Shown here one piece after another: positions 16,501 through 23,248 of a stretch of DNA of 41,590 nt (position 1 is the first letter of the stretch; every line of letters starts with the position of its first letter). The notes beneath the pieces were generated by a model that worked only from the letters and a program-made list of their open reading frames with translations, searched no databases and had not been told where the DNA came from. The position numbers and the translations under genes are program-made. Origin of the DNA: Candidatus Gottesmanbacteria bacterium (lineage in GTDB: Bacteria > Patescibacteriota > Microgenomatia > JACOXO01); assembly GCA_016182365.1 (NCBI GenBank), contig JACOXO010000020.1, positions 1-41,590 on the forward strand, given 5' to 3'.

Positions 16501-17016
16501 ACCTACGTTACCATAAATTCTGATCTTGATAACCAGCCATTTGAGGTGTTTATAACAGTAGGGAAAGCAGGATCAGATGTTGGAGCCATGGCTGATGCTA
16601 TAGGAAGACTAATCTCATTAAACTTAAGAATGGTATCACCACTTGCTCCAAAAGACAGGATGAAAAAGATTGCTGACCAGCTTATTGGGATTGGTGGGGC
16701 AAGATCTGTAGGATTTGGAGAAAAAAGAGTTCGCTCTTTGCCTGACGCTGTTGCTAAAATTATGGCCACACATTTTGGCTTTCATTATAAAAATGGCAAC
16801 GGTGAGATTAAACAGTCCAATGGAGTGCAGGCAGGAAATGGGCATTTAACAATAAAAGAAGCGCCGGTTAATTCCCAGCCCGTAGTTGCCCTGTCAGCCC
16901 AGAACTCTCTTCCTTATTCGAGAGAATATGACCTTTGCCCTGAATGCGGATCAGCTTCCCTTGCTTTGGAAGAAGGATGCAAAAAATGCTACTCCTGCGG
17001 CTACTCGGAGTGTTAA
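13558..17016 (+). CDS. nrdJ: Adenosylcobalamin-dependent (class II) ribonucleotide reductase with intein
   Basis: Reduces ribonucleotides to deoxyribonucleotides using adenosylcobalamin. The host protein is 793 residues once a 359-residue intein (residues 294-652) is removed. Visible parts are an N-terminal region, the NCYVLPSP strand carrying the first redox Cys, a GGGVGINLSSLRPRG loop, and the catalytic NPC-GEE loop split by the intein. Further on are PTGSTSLMAGVSSGIEP, a TSCPD domain (DSPVGITYVTINSD onward) and a C-terminal zinc ribbon with CPECG and CKKCYSCGYSEC. A clear AAAGGAG ribosome site precedes ATG 13558. The next gene supplies the cofactor. Activity depends on protein splicing. 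Confidence 0.95.
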   Translation: MKLDGIRQKVFLDRYSLKDKVGNPLEKTPEAMWKRIAKGVAQYETDPKKAKVWEKKFYMAMQDFKYIPGGRILSGAGTGYKVTFYNCYVLPSPKDSRDGILDNLKEMVEIMARGGGVGINLSSLRPRGARVKKVNGFSSGPMNWAELYSVATHDIIQQGGTRRGALMLMLWDWHPDIEEFITVKRNLARITGANLSVCVSDKFMKAVQENADWNLVFPDTNEKEYDQKWDGYLADWVAQGKKVKKYKTVKAKYLWDLSCEAAWTSAEPGVVFMERYNKWHSNYYFNRINCVNPCVTGDTLVSTSKGQGRMEDLYKEGKPFLSILDGKPYLTTAVKHTGVKQVYKLKTKEGYSLRLTSDHKVYTQTGMVEAGKLTLGTKLILTRGGSFGTAGTEEEGLVYGWLVGDGSVKKDVATLYFYNDEKRELAPSYAQFVHKMVDGTQISHRSYPITPQYVEKEDKAVVESTRLWRMANKIGLTHENKYQVPEMIFAGSKEIQKGFLKGLFSSDGHVSGTVEKGISVRLTSVSQDLLVGVQRLLLNFGITSRIYANRRQEMERLLPDGKGGRKLYRTQAYHDLVISKSDLLIFAREINFLQKVKQVKLASLLSSYKEGPYRSSFTATFDSLEKEGIEDVYDITVADVHRFSANGIVVSNCGEEGLPAYGVCNLGSLNLAAFVKDGKMDYELLYEHAKIGTRFQDNIIDGDIYIFEGIRKTQLEGERRIGLGTMGLGDALIKMKIRYGSQESLKVIDKIYKLIRDAAFEASIELAQEKGAFPKFEKDKYLKAYFIKQLPVTIKKKISKYGIRNSVLLMQAPTGSTSLMAGVSSGIEPVYEFTFIRRDRLGEHRLYHPLFDTWKKDHPSDPIPDYFVSSSDLTPEDHVKVQAAIQKYVDASISKTVNAPKTFTVDDVKKLYNLAYKLGCKGVTFMRDGSRPGVLEKAPEKQEAKAVNGEVKIDGIQIPVKKPRPMVVHGSTYQIDSPVGITYVTINSDLDNQPFEVFITVGKAGSDVGAMADAIGRLISLNLRMVSPLAPKDRMKKIADQLIGIGGARSVGFGEKRVRSLPDAVAKIMATHFGFHYKNGNGEIKQSNGVQAGNGHLTIKEAPVNSQPVVALSAQNSLPYSREYDLCPECGSASLALEEGCKKCYSCGYSEC
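14437..15513 (+). mobile_element. Intein with DOD homing endonuclease inside NrdJ
   Basis: The intein begins with Cys (CVTGDTLVSTSKG, block A) right after the extein residues NP and ends NGIVVSN before the extein Cys. Block B reads LRLTSDHKVYT with the conserved T-x-x-H. Block F/G is DVYDITVADVHRFSANGIVVSN, where the usual penultimate His is Ser. Two dodecapeptide-like motifs, LVYGWLVGDGSV and FLKGLFSSDGHV, identify a LAGLIDADG endonuclease that may still be active. The insertion point is immediately upstream of the catalytic loop Cys, a recurrent position for reductase inteins. Confidence 0.92.
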
Positions 17017-17562
17017 ATGAAAATATACACAAAAACAGGAGACAGAGGTCAGACATCCCTATACGGAGGGACAAGGGTATCCAAAAGCAGTTTGCAGATT
17101 GAAGCCTATGGTACCATTGACGAACTAAACTCCTTTATAGGACTGGCATTATCTGAAATAAAACAGGTTGATGTTGAGAAGTTTCTTTTGGCATTGCAGA
17201 CAGACCTAATGTCAATTGCCTCATATCTAGCAGGATACCGTAAAGGAAATCTGAATCTTGAGCTTAGGGTTTCTGAGATTGAGAAGGTAATTGATCAGAT
17301 GGATGTCAAACTTCCTCCCCTTAAAAACTTCATTCTTCCCACGGGAGAAAAGTTAGGCGCTTCACTTCATGTTGCCAGAAGCGTTTCAAGAAGAGCAGAA
17401 AGAGCTGTAATTAGATATTTTGAAGCTGAAACAAAACCTAATCCAAATAAAGATAAAATAATAATCTACCTCAATAGATTATCAGATTTTCTATTTGTAC
17501 TAGCTCGGTTTGCAAACCACCTTGCCTCCCACCCCGAAACCATTTGGAAGGAAATTGAATAA
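17017..17562 (+). CDS. pduO: Cob(I)alamin adenosyltransferase, PduO type
   Basis: Transfers the adenosyl group of ATP to cob(I)alamin to make adenosylcobalamin, the cofactor of the reductase encoded just upstream. The N-terminus MKIYTKTGDRGQTSLYGGTRVSK carries the ATP-binding TGDxGxT motif. The YGTIDELNSFIG segment and the RSVSRRAERAVIRY helix are the other signatures of the PduO/MMAB fold. Length (181) is normal. The ATG directly follows the nrdJ TAA, so both are co-translated. No corrinoid biosynthesis genes are present in the window, which fits salvage of imported B12. Confidence 0.95.
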   Translation: MKIYTKTGDRGQTSLYGGTRVSKSSLQIEAYGTIDELNSFIGLALSEIKQVDVEKFLLALQTDLMSIASYLAGYRKGNLNLELRVSEIEKVIDQMDVKLPPLKNFILPTGEKLGASLHVARSVSRRAERAVIRYFEAETKPNPNKDKIIIYLNRLSDFLFVLARFANHLASHPETIWKEIE

Positions 17563-17567
17563 CAAAA

Positions 17568-17592
17568 ATCCTCCCTAAGGAGGACTTTTTCT
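17568..17592 (+). terminator. Intrinsic terminator after the nrdJ operon
   Basis: TCCTCC-CTAA-GGAGGA stem with a flanking A-run and a TTTTTC tail, 6 bases after the adenosyltransferase stop. A second small hairpin region (GTCCTGAAAGGAC then ACGCTGTCAGCGT, about 17601-17626) follows. Confidence 0.8.
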
Positions 17593-17697
17593 CTTTCTAT
17601 GTCCTGAAAGGACGCTGTCAGCGTTCGAATACTTGAAACTGTAGTCTAAATCAGTTGTCAATAGTCAAAAGATAAGAAATGATATAATCAAAATATA

Positions 17698-18015
17698 ATG
17701 ACAGAACGACCAAAACCTAATAATGTAGACAAAATAGCTTATCTGAGTAATTTATATTCCAGAGTTATTTTTGGAGACCCTCGTGCATTATTAGAATTAT
17801 CCAAAATTGCTTTAGGTGGTTTTAAACCTGCACAAACAATTATTGATAGAATTGATATTGATAATAGTATTACTACAGTTACAGACACTTCGGTAATACC
17901 ACCCGTAAATAATAAAGGTGGGGGTGTGCAGCTGGGAGATTGGTCTACGAGAGATCAAGAAAGAATGCGAAATGGAGAACGTCCCCAAGATATTCCTACT
18001 CATAGAAATCTGTAA
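17698..18015 (+). CDS. Hypothetical protein, 105 residues
   Basis: A small soluble protein with an N-terminal helical half (VDKIAYLSNLYSRVIFGDPRALLELSKIALGGFKPAQTIID) and a C-terminal Gly/Asn/Arg-rich tail (NNKGGGVQLGDWSTRDQERMRNGE). TATAAT at 17683-17688 lies 9 bases before ATG 17698, so the message would be leaderless. Not recognised. It sits between the B12-dependent reductase operon and the cobalamin riboswitch, on the same strand, and ends upstream of a CCCCGATT/AATCGGGG hairpin (18066-18082). Confidence 0.5.
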   Translation: MTERPKPNNVDKIAYLSNLYSRVIFGDPRALLELSKIALGGFKPAQTIIDRIDIDNSITTVTDTSVIPPVNNKGGGVQLGDWSTRDQERMRNGERPQDIPTHRNL

Positions 18016-18105
18016 ACACCTTCTCTTGACTTTCTTCAATAAAAAGACCATATTAAAGTTGTAAACCCCGATTAAATCGGGGTAAATTAACATTAAAATA
18101 ATTTG

Positions 18106-18220
18106 TGCGATGGGCCATCCGCCATCATTACTATTATGAGGTAGGCGAGATAAGGCCAATGGGAATCCTGTGTAATTCAGGAACTGTGCCGCAGCGGTTA
18201 AAGTCCGAAGACCGATCGCA
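18106..18220 (+). promoter_or_regulatory. Cobalamin riboswitch
   Basis: The core reads GGGAATCCTGTGTAATTCAG, then GAACTGTGCCGCAGCGG, then AAGTCCGAAGACCG. That is the conserved GGGAA, CCCGC-like/B12-box and GTC-GAAG-AC order of cobalamin aptamers. TGCGAT (18106-18111) pairs with ATCGCA (18215-18220) to close the P1 helix, giving a compact aptamer of about 115 nt. It lies 96 nt upstream of an unknown gene. The hairpin just before that gene (18289-18312) supplies the expression platform. Ligand subtype (adenosyl- or methyl/aquo-cobalamin) cannot be told by eye. Confidence 0.88.
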
Positions 18221-18288
18221 TTTCCGACCTAAAGTCGAGAATTACCCGAGCAGGTTAGCTAAACATGCATTTTTTGCATGCAATTTTC

Positions 18289-18316
18289 AAACCTTCCAAT
18301 TCGGGAAGGTTTTTTT
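18289..18316 (+). promoter_or_regulatory. Riboswitch expression platform: SD-burying hairpin/terminator
   Basis: AAACCTTCC (18289-18297) pairs with GGAAGGTTT (18304-18312), followed by a run of T to 18316 and then ATG 18317. The 3' arm contains GGAAGG, which is the Shine-Dalgarno for that ATG at 7-base spacing. The same hairpin can thus terminate transcription and hide the ribosome site. A further hairpin (GCATGCA-like arms, about 18265-18282) sits between it and the aptamer. Confidence 0.7.
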
Positions 18317-19600
18317 ATGGAAACAGCACTATATTTACCACCAGATGTATTGGAAGTCAGGAATCCAGACGTAAACAATCTTTTCTTGCTACCTAAAGAA
18401 AGCATTCCTTATGACGCGCATTTAATTGAAAGAATTGCAAATGCAGGATTTGACATTGACGCAGAATATAGAAGGAAAGATATCCTAAATAGGGAGTTTG
18501 GAGAAAAAGGCAATAGAATATTCGTAGCTGCAACAACTGATGAAATTTTAGAATATGCTTTTGAATACAGCAGAAAAGATCCGGTAAGACGTCCCAGACC
18601 TTACTTATTAAAAGAAGGCAGGCTTTTCTCTCCGTCTTACCAAGAATATTTAGACGTTTTTACAAAACCTTTTGAAAGGGAAGGAGCGACCTATGAGGGT
18701 GCACTTAAAGTCCAGGCTTTACTAAAAGATGCACCAGATGACGCATATGTTATATGGAGTAGTCCGCCTGGTTGGATTGCAGATGGATATCAACCATATA
18801 TGTATGGCTGGACTCATTTTTTTCGGAAAGACGGTGTTAACCAGGATGGAGACAGCAATGTTGTATATGTTTCCGCCAGGACCAAGCTTAATGCACGACA
18901 GCTAGGAGAATGGTCTAACTCATATTTAAGCCCAAACGATAAACTTGATCTTCAGTCTGCTGATTTTGACACAAGGGAGGGGATTAAGAGGGTAGTTTCA
19001 ACTCCTGTATTAGTCAACCCAGAACAGTTTAATATTCAAAAACTTTCCGATTTTACCAGACCAATCAATGATGGAATTAAAAAATATAATGAGGTTATAT
19101 ATTCAGACAAAGAAGGAATTTCCTACACACTTGCAGATCTTGGGGAAAGCCTTGATAAAGCAGAACAAACATCAAAAACCGAACGTGATATTTTGCAGCC
19201 TTTGATTGAATATTTTGAAGCACAGCTTTTAAATGCCCAGACTGAGGAGGATGCAAAAATGATAATGGCTAATTATTTCATTAAAGCAAACCAAATTTTA
19301 CGGGATTATAGAGATTTAAATTCAATACCTTTTTCAATATCTGATAATAATAATTTTCTTGCGGTAAATCCGTCACGTGTCTCTACTTTGCTTTCAACGC
19401 TTCAGGAAGTAGGAGGGTGTGGTTCTGTTCAAAACGCCGCAACATTCAGTTCAGTAAAAGAAAAAAAGCAAAAATTTACTTGCCCAGAGTGCGGAAAGGA
19501 TTCTTATGGACCTGTTGGAAATAAATGTCCTCAATGCGGAATAACATTTGAGGAATATGTTAAGAAGGCTAAGAAAACAGGTAAAAAGGTGTGCGCGTAA
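18317..19600 (+). CDS. B12-riboswitch-controlled zinc-ribbon protein of unknown function
   Basis: I do not recognise the 427-residue protein. It is soluble, without a signal peptide. Residues 1-380 form a mixed alpha/beta body, including YVIWSSPPGWIADGYQPYMYGWTHFFRK and NVVYVSARTKLNARQLGEW. These are aromatic-rich stretches with possible catalytic His/Asp/Arg. A helical section (about 260-340) follows. The C-terminus is a zinc ribbon: FTCPECGKDSYGPVGNKCPQCG. Start ATG 18317 is chosen because it has a perfectly spaced GGAAGG site in the riboswitch hairpin. Control by cobalamin, next to the B12-dependent reductase operon, suggests a role in B12 supply, B12-sparing metabolism or nucleotide metabolism, but this is inference only. 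Confidence 0.8.
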   Translation: METALYLPPDVLEVRNPDVNNLFLLPKESIPYDAHLIERIANAGFDIDAEYRRKDILNREFGEKGNRIFVAATTDEILEYAFEYSRKDPVRRPRPYLLKEGRLFSPSYQEYLDVFTKPFEREGATYEGALKVQALLKDAPDDAYVIWSSPPGWIADGYQPYMYGWTHFFRKDGVNQDGDSNVVYVSARTKLNARQLGEWSNSYLSPNDKLDLQSADFDTREGIKRVVSTPVLVNPEQFNIQKLSDFTRPINDGIKKYNEVIYSDKEGISYTLADLGESLDKAEQTSKTERDILQPLIEYFEAQLLNAQTEEDAKMIMANYFIKANQILRDYRDLNSIPFSISDNNNFLAVNPSRVSTLLSTLQEVGGCGSVQNAATFSSVKEKKQKFTCPECGKDSYGPVGNKCPQCGITFEEYVKKAKKTGKKVCA

Positions 19601-19618
19601 CGTGCTATAATTTATTTA

Positions 19619-19639
19619 TCACCTAAATAGCAGGTGATT
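19619..19639 (+). promoter_or_regulatory. Hairpin covering the ribosome site of the next gene
   Basis: ATCACCT (19619-19625) pairs perfectly with AGGTGAT (19632-19638) around an AAATAGC loop. The AGGTG arm is the likely Shine-Dalgarno for ATG 19646. A TATAAT element (about 19609-19614) just upstream may start a transcript here. This would make translation of the following gene conditional on melting the hairpin. Confidence 0.45.
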
Positions 19640-19645
19640 CTGCCT

Positions 19646-20056
19646 ATGGATGACCAAACGAAAAAAAATAATAATCAGCCAGTAACTCAAGTTGGGACAG
19701 CACATAAAGAGAATGTACCAACAAGACAACCAGAAACATATTATTCTGAGAAAACAACTACACCTGAGATTTCAATAGAGTTAAAAGATGTTGGAGTAAA
19801 AGCAAGGCAGGAAGAGATAAGGGTGGATGTTGAGCTTCAGAATATGGGAGTGAATGCAACAGGAACATCAACGCCTATGCCTGTTAATCCAACAATTGTC
19901 TTGCCGATACCAGATAGTGAGGTGGAAAAAGGGCTGCACCAGAAAATATTTTTAAGTATTAGATGGCTTGCAGAATGGTGTATGTTTCAACTAAAAAGGG
20001 CTCATCTTACTCTTAAAGTAATACATGGGAGAGTAAGAAGAATACCATATAGATAA
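19646..20056 (+). CDS. Hypothetical protein beside the VirD4-like ATPase
   Basis: A 136-residue protein with a long polar, Asn/Thr/Pro-rich N-terminal region that looks disordered. It contains a near-repeat (ISIELKDVGVKARQEEIRVDVELQNMGVNA). A C-terminal amphipathic or membrane-associated stretch (KIFLSIRWLAEWCMFQLKRAHLTLKVIHGRVRRIPYR) follows. ATG 19646 is preferred over GTG 19634, which lies inside the ribosome-site hairpin. It ends 5 bases before the ATPase gene and is probably its partner, perhaps a membrane adaptor. No family recognised. Confidence 0.6.
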   Translation: MDDQTKKNNNQPVTQVGTAHKENVPTRQPETYYSEKTTTPEISIELKDVGVKARQEEIRVDVELQNMGVNATGTSTPMPVNPTIVLPIPDSEVEKGLHQKIFLSIRWLAEWCMFQLKRAHLTLKVIHGRVRRIPYR

Positions 20057-20061
20057 TAACT

Positions 20062-22407
20062 ATGGATAATGAGTTTTATAGTCAAATAATGTTTTTTGTA
20101 GAAACAGGACTGATCCTGTTTGCAGCAGCAACCGTAATAGGAATTGGAACTTATGTGAGTTGGTTCTTTTTTGTAAGAATCTGGAGAAGCAGAGACAGGG
20201 AAAAACATTCGCTGCAATACGCCCTTTTGCAGGTTGCAGTGCCTAGGGATAACGAAGTTAAAATTGATGCTTCAGAACAGTTTATAGCCTCACTTGCAAG
20301 CCTGAGAAAAGGCGGCTTTGGATCAAATCTTAAACCCCAGGACCATTTTTCCTTTGAAATTGTAGCAACACCAGGGGATATAAGATTTTATGTCGCAACA
20401 CCTAATAGACTTAGAGATTTAATTGAAAAGCAAATTCATGGAGCATATCCTGGCGCTGACATTAAAGAGGTGGATGAATACAATATTTTTACTGATCGGG
20501 GTAAAGTAGCATTTGCTGCCTTAAAACTAAAATCCAAAGACTATAACCCAATTAAGGTTTACAGGGATCTTCCAACAGATCCGTTATCTTCAATCACCTC
20601 AGCTCTTGCCAAAATGGGAGAAGGTGAGGGAGCAGCAATCCAGATTATTTTATCTCCATCGGATGGAAAATGGAAAGAAGCTGGAAAATCATATATCTCA
20701 ACAACCAAAAAACGGGAAGCAAACCCTGAAGAGGCAAAATTTAATGTTGAAGCAAAAAGTTTGGAGCAGATTGAAAATAAATGCTCAAGATCAGGTTTTG
20801 ATACAACTGTCAGGATTGTAGTTTCAGCTGGAACGCAGGAAATTGCCAAAATGCACCTTGAAAACATAAAAACTGCTTTCTCACAATATTCATCTGAGCT
20901 TAACAGCTTTACTTCAGTCAAATATTTTTTCAAACACGGATTTATGATTGACTTTATTTACCGTTATTTTCCTATGTTTGACTGGCCGTATAAGCAGACA
21001 TCAACACTAACCGCTGAGGAGATAGCAACCATATTTCATTTCCCAAATAAATCTGTTGAAACGCCGCACATTTTCTGGCTGAATGCCAAACGGGCTCCGG
21101 CTCCTGCTACCATGCCTCATTCAGGATTATTTTTGGGTAAAAGTACTTATAGAGGCGTATCCAGGCCTGTATATTTAAGCCAGGATGATAGAAGAAGGCA
21201 CGTGTATGTAATTGGAAAAACGGGGGTAGGTAAATCCGAACTTTTAAAAAGTATGATTTTACAGGATATAAGAAACGGGGAGGGTGTTTGTTTTATCGAT
21301 CCTCATGATTCAATTGACAAGCTTCTACCACTTATTCCACCTGAAAGGGCTGAGGATGTTATTTACTTTAATCCTTCAGATAATGAGCGTCCTATGGGTC
21401 TTAATATGCTGGAAGCCAATACCGAGGATCAGAAACATTATGTTGTCACTTCAATTATCGGCCTTATGTACAAACTGTACGATCCGATGAAAACCGGTAT
21501 TATCGGCCCCAGATTTGAGCATGCAGTAAGAAATGCCATGTTAACAGTCATGGCTGATGAAGGATCAACTTTTATTGAAGTTGTAAGGGCTTTAACTGAT
21601 GCCAACTTTGTCCAGCAGCTTCTTCCCAAAGTCCAGGATCCCATAATCAGAAGATATTGGACCGATCAGATAGCTCAGACTTCTGATTTCCACAAATCTG
21701 AGGTTTTGGACTACATCGTTTCCAAGTTCGGAAGATTTGTCACAAACCGTACCATGAGAAATATTATTGGCCAATCTAAAAGCTCATTTGATTTTAGAAA
21801 AGTCATGGATGAGGGGAAAATTCTTCTTGTAGATTTAGCTAAAGGAAAAATAGGTGAGGAGAATTCAAATTTCCTAGGTCTTGTACTTGTTCCTAAAATC
21901 TTAGTTGCTGCTATGAGCAGAACCGATACACCTGAGGAAAAAAGGCGGGATTTTTACCTATATGTTGATGAGTTCCAGAACTTTGCAACCCCTGATTTTG
22001 CCCAAATATTATCTGAGGCCAGAAAGTACAGACTTAATTTAACAGTTGCCAATCAGTTTATCGGGCAAATGGAGGAGGAGGTTAAAAACGCAATCTTTGG
22101 AAACGTTGGTTCACTTATTTCATTTAGGGTGGGAGTGACTGATGCCAATTACTTACAGCATGAATATCAGCCAACCTTTAATGAAGCAGATCTTATTAAT
22201 ATCGAAAGATATAACGCCTATATGAAAACTATAATTAATAACGAACCCGTACCTCCATTTAGTGTTGATATGACCAGAGATATATCAGCCGAAAAAAGAG
22301 CAGAAAATCCACGAGTTGCCGAGGCCATAAAACGCCTATCATCCCTCAAGTACGGAAAGTCTAGAGATATTATTGAGGCAGAAATTCAACAGCGCGCGAA
22401 GTTATAA
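20062..22407 (+). CDS. VirD4/TraG-like membrane ATPase
   Basis: A 781-residue protein with an N-terminal membrane helix (about residues 8-38), a long N-terminal region (40-370) and a RecA-like motor domain. The motor has Walker A VIGKTGVGKSELLKS near residue 385, FIDPHDSIDKLLPLIPPE just after, Walker B DFYLYVDEFQNF near residue 633 and a motif III-like LTVANQFIGQM. This is the DUF87/TraG-VirD4 coupling-protein group. Such ATPases pump DNA or protein through type IV secretion channels. No VirB4, VirB6 or pilin genes accompany it here. Patescibacteria often carry such isolated conjugation-type ATPases, possibly for DNA handling at the envelope. Confidence 0.88.
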   Translation: MDNEFYSQIMFFVETGLILFAAATVIGIGTYVSWFFFVRIWRSRDREKHSLQYALLQVAVPRDNEVKIDASEQFIASLASLRKGGFGSNLKPQDHFSFEIVATPGDIRFYVATPNRLRDLIEKQIHGAYPGADIKEVDEYNIFTDRGKVAFAALKLKSKDYNPIKVYRDLPTDPLSSITSALAKMGEGEGAAIQIILSPSDGKWKEAGKSYISTTKKREANPEEAKFNVEAKSLEQIENKCSRSGFDTTVRIVVSAGTQEIAKMHLENIKTAFSQYSSELNSFTSVKYFFKHGFMIDFIYRYFPMFDWPYKQTSTLTAEEIATIFHFPNKSVETPHIFWLNAKRAPAPATMPHSGLFLGKSTYRGVSRPVYLSQDDRRRHVYVIGKTGVGKSELLKSMILQDIRNGEGVCFIDPHDSIDKLLPLIPPERAEDVIYFNPSDNERPMGLNMLEANTEDQKHYVVTSIIGLMYKLYDPMKTGIIGPRFEHAVRNAMLTVMADEGSTFIEVVRALTDANFVQQLLPKVQDPIIRRYWTDQIAQTSDFHKSEVLDYIVSKFGRFVTNRTMRNIIGQSKSSFDFRKVMDEGKILLVDLAKGKIGEENSNFLGLVLVPKILVAAMSRTDTPEEKRRDFYLYVDEFQNFATPDFAQILSEARKYRLNLTVANQFIGQMEEEVKNAIFGNVGSLISFRVGVTDANYLQHEYQPTFNEADLINIERYNAYMKTIINNEPVPPFSVDMTRDISAEKRAENPRVAEAIKRLSSLKYGKSRDIIEAEIQQRAKL

Positions 22408-22408
22408 G

Positions 22409-22423
22409 AGATATTAAGAGATA
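22409..22423 (+). repeat. 15-bp direct repeat, left copy
   Basis: AGATATTAAGAGATA, identical to 22834-22848. The two copies flank the S23-type gene. Confidence 0.75.
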
Positions 22424-22450
22424 AAGAGAGGAAGCGAGAAAGTGAAAAGT

Positions 22451-22813
22451 ATGAAGTTTACTGATTTGGAAGTATGGAAAGAAGCACATAAACTTACACT
22501 TTTTATTTACTCAATAACATCACAATTTCCCAAGTCAGAATTATATGGTTTAACTATGCAGCTTAGAAGAGCTTCGGTTTCAGTTGAGTCTTGTATTGCT
22601 GAAGGATTTAGCCGTTTTCATTACAAGGATCGTTTAAATTTCTACTATGATGCGCGAGGTTCTGTAAGCGAGGTACAAAGCCAATTAATTGACTCGAAAG
22701 ATCTAAAATTTATCAATTTAGACCAATTTAACCAAGCTTATAAACTAGCAGAAATGGTAAGTATTATTCTTAGTGGATTAATAAGATCTACTGTAAATTT
22801 GTCAAAAAAGTGA
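22451..22813 (+). CDS. S23/four-helix-bundle protein (IVS family)
   Basis: A 120-residue all-helical protein with the family signature FTDLEVWKEAHKLTLFIY near the N-terminus, LYGLTMQLRRASVSVESCIAEGF in the middle and a helical C-terminus. The family was first found inside 23S rRNA intervening sequences and also occurs scattered in genomes; its function is unknown. The ring-forming structure suggests nucleic acid or protein binding. ATG 22451 fits homologs better than GTG 22442. The gene sits between two 15-bp direct repeats inside what looks like the terminator region of the upstream ATPase gene, which suggests insertion as a mobile unit. Confidence 0.85.
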   Translation: MKFTDLEVWKEAHKLTLFIYSITSQFPKSELYGLTMQLRRASVSVESCIAEGFSRFHYKDRLNFYYDARGSVSEVQSQLIDSKDLKFINLDQFNQAYKLAEMVSIILSGLIRSTVNLSKK

Positions 22814-22833
22814 AAAGGTAATAAAATACCCTC

Positions 22834-22848
22834 AGATATTAAGAGATA
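22834..22848 (+). repeat. 15-bp direct repeat, right copy
   Basis: AGATATTAAGAGATA, identical to 22409-22423 and overlapping the 5' arm of the terminator at 22844. Confidence 0.75.
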
Positions 22849-22879
22849 TTAAGCACTTGGTATCTTAATATCTTTTTTT
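22844..22879 (+). terminator. Intrinsic terminator
   Basis: AGATATTAAG (22844-22853) pairs perfectly with CTTAATATCT (22864-22873), followed by seven T. It closes the transcription unit of the ATPase and S23 genes. Confidence 0.85.
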
Positions 22880-22894
22880 CTTAGTATCATGTTC

Positions 22895-22967
22895 GGGCGC
22901 GTAGCTCAGTGGTAGTAGCGTTTCTCTTATAAGGAAAAGGTCCCTGGTCCGATCCCAGGCGCGCCCA
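22895..22967 (+). tRNA. tRNA-Ile (anticodon UAU)
   Basis: A 73-nt cloverleaf: acceptor GGGCGCG/CGCGCCC, D-arm GCTC...AGC, anticodon stem TTTCT/GGAAA with loop CTTATAA (anticodon TAT at 22928-22930), T-stem CCTGG/CCAGG, discriminator A, no encoded CCA. Anticodon UAU reads the Ile codon AUA directly, instead of the lysidine-modified CAU used by most bacteria. The T-loop is TCCGATC, with C where T55 is nearly universal, and the D-loop is one base longer than usual. Confidence 0.85.
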
Positions 22968-22993
22968 CAAGCCCCAAATCTAATAACAAGCAT

Positions 22994-23247
22994 ATGAAAA
23001 AAGTACTGCCTATTTTGTACTCTTAGCTCTAGTATATTTTCTTTACAACCACTTTCAGGCATTTCCGGTTGGATACAGTAAAGGAAGAATTTTGATTTAC
23101 CGATCCTTTTGTTCAGATGTATGTCCTGATGCTACCAGGTGGGATTTAATATATTATGGTATAAATACAAAAGAGGAATGTGAAGCAATTGGAGGAAAAC
23201 CCCTTTATGACTTCGCCTGGGGTGGATTTATAGGCTGCGCTCCTTAA
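22994..23247 (+). pseudogene. Frameshifted small membrane protein
   Basis: ATG 22994 is followed by six A and then meets TAG after ten codons. One base over, the frame is open to TAA 23245. It encodes a membrane helix (TAYFVLLALVYFLYNHF) and a Cys-rich tail (RSFCSDVCPDATRW, CEAIGGK, GGFIGCAP) of about 80 residues. A seventh A would restore MKKSTAYFVLL and a complete protein. It is either a sequencing indel in a homopolymer, a recent pseudogene, or a slippage-expressed gene. Four Cys suggest a disulfide-bonded or metal-binding exterior domain. No family recognised. Confidence 0.55.
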
Positions 23248-23248
23248 C

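Noticed and set aside
18105-18374. Plus-strand frame across the riboswitch
   Set aside because: The region is explained by the cobalamin aptamer and expression platform.
20559-20933. Minus-strand open frame inside the VirD4-like gene
   Set aside because: Shadow frame with no ribosome site or recognisable domain.
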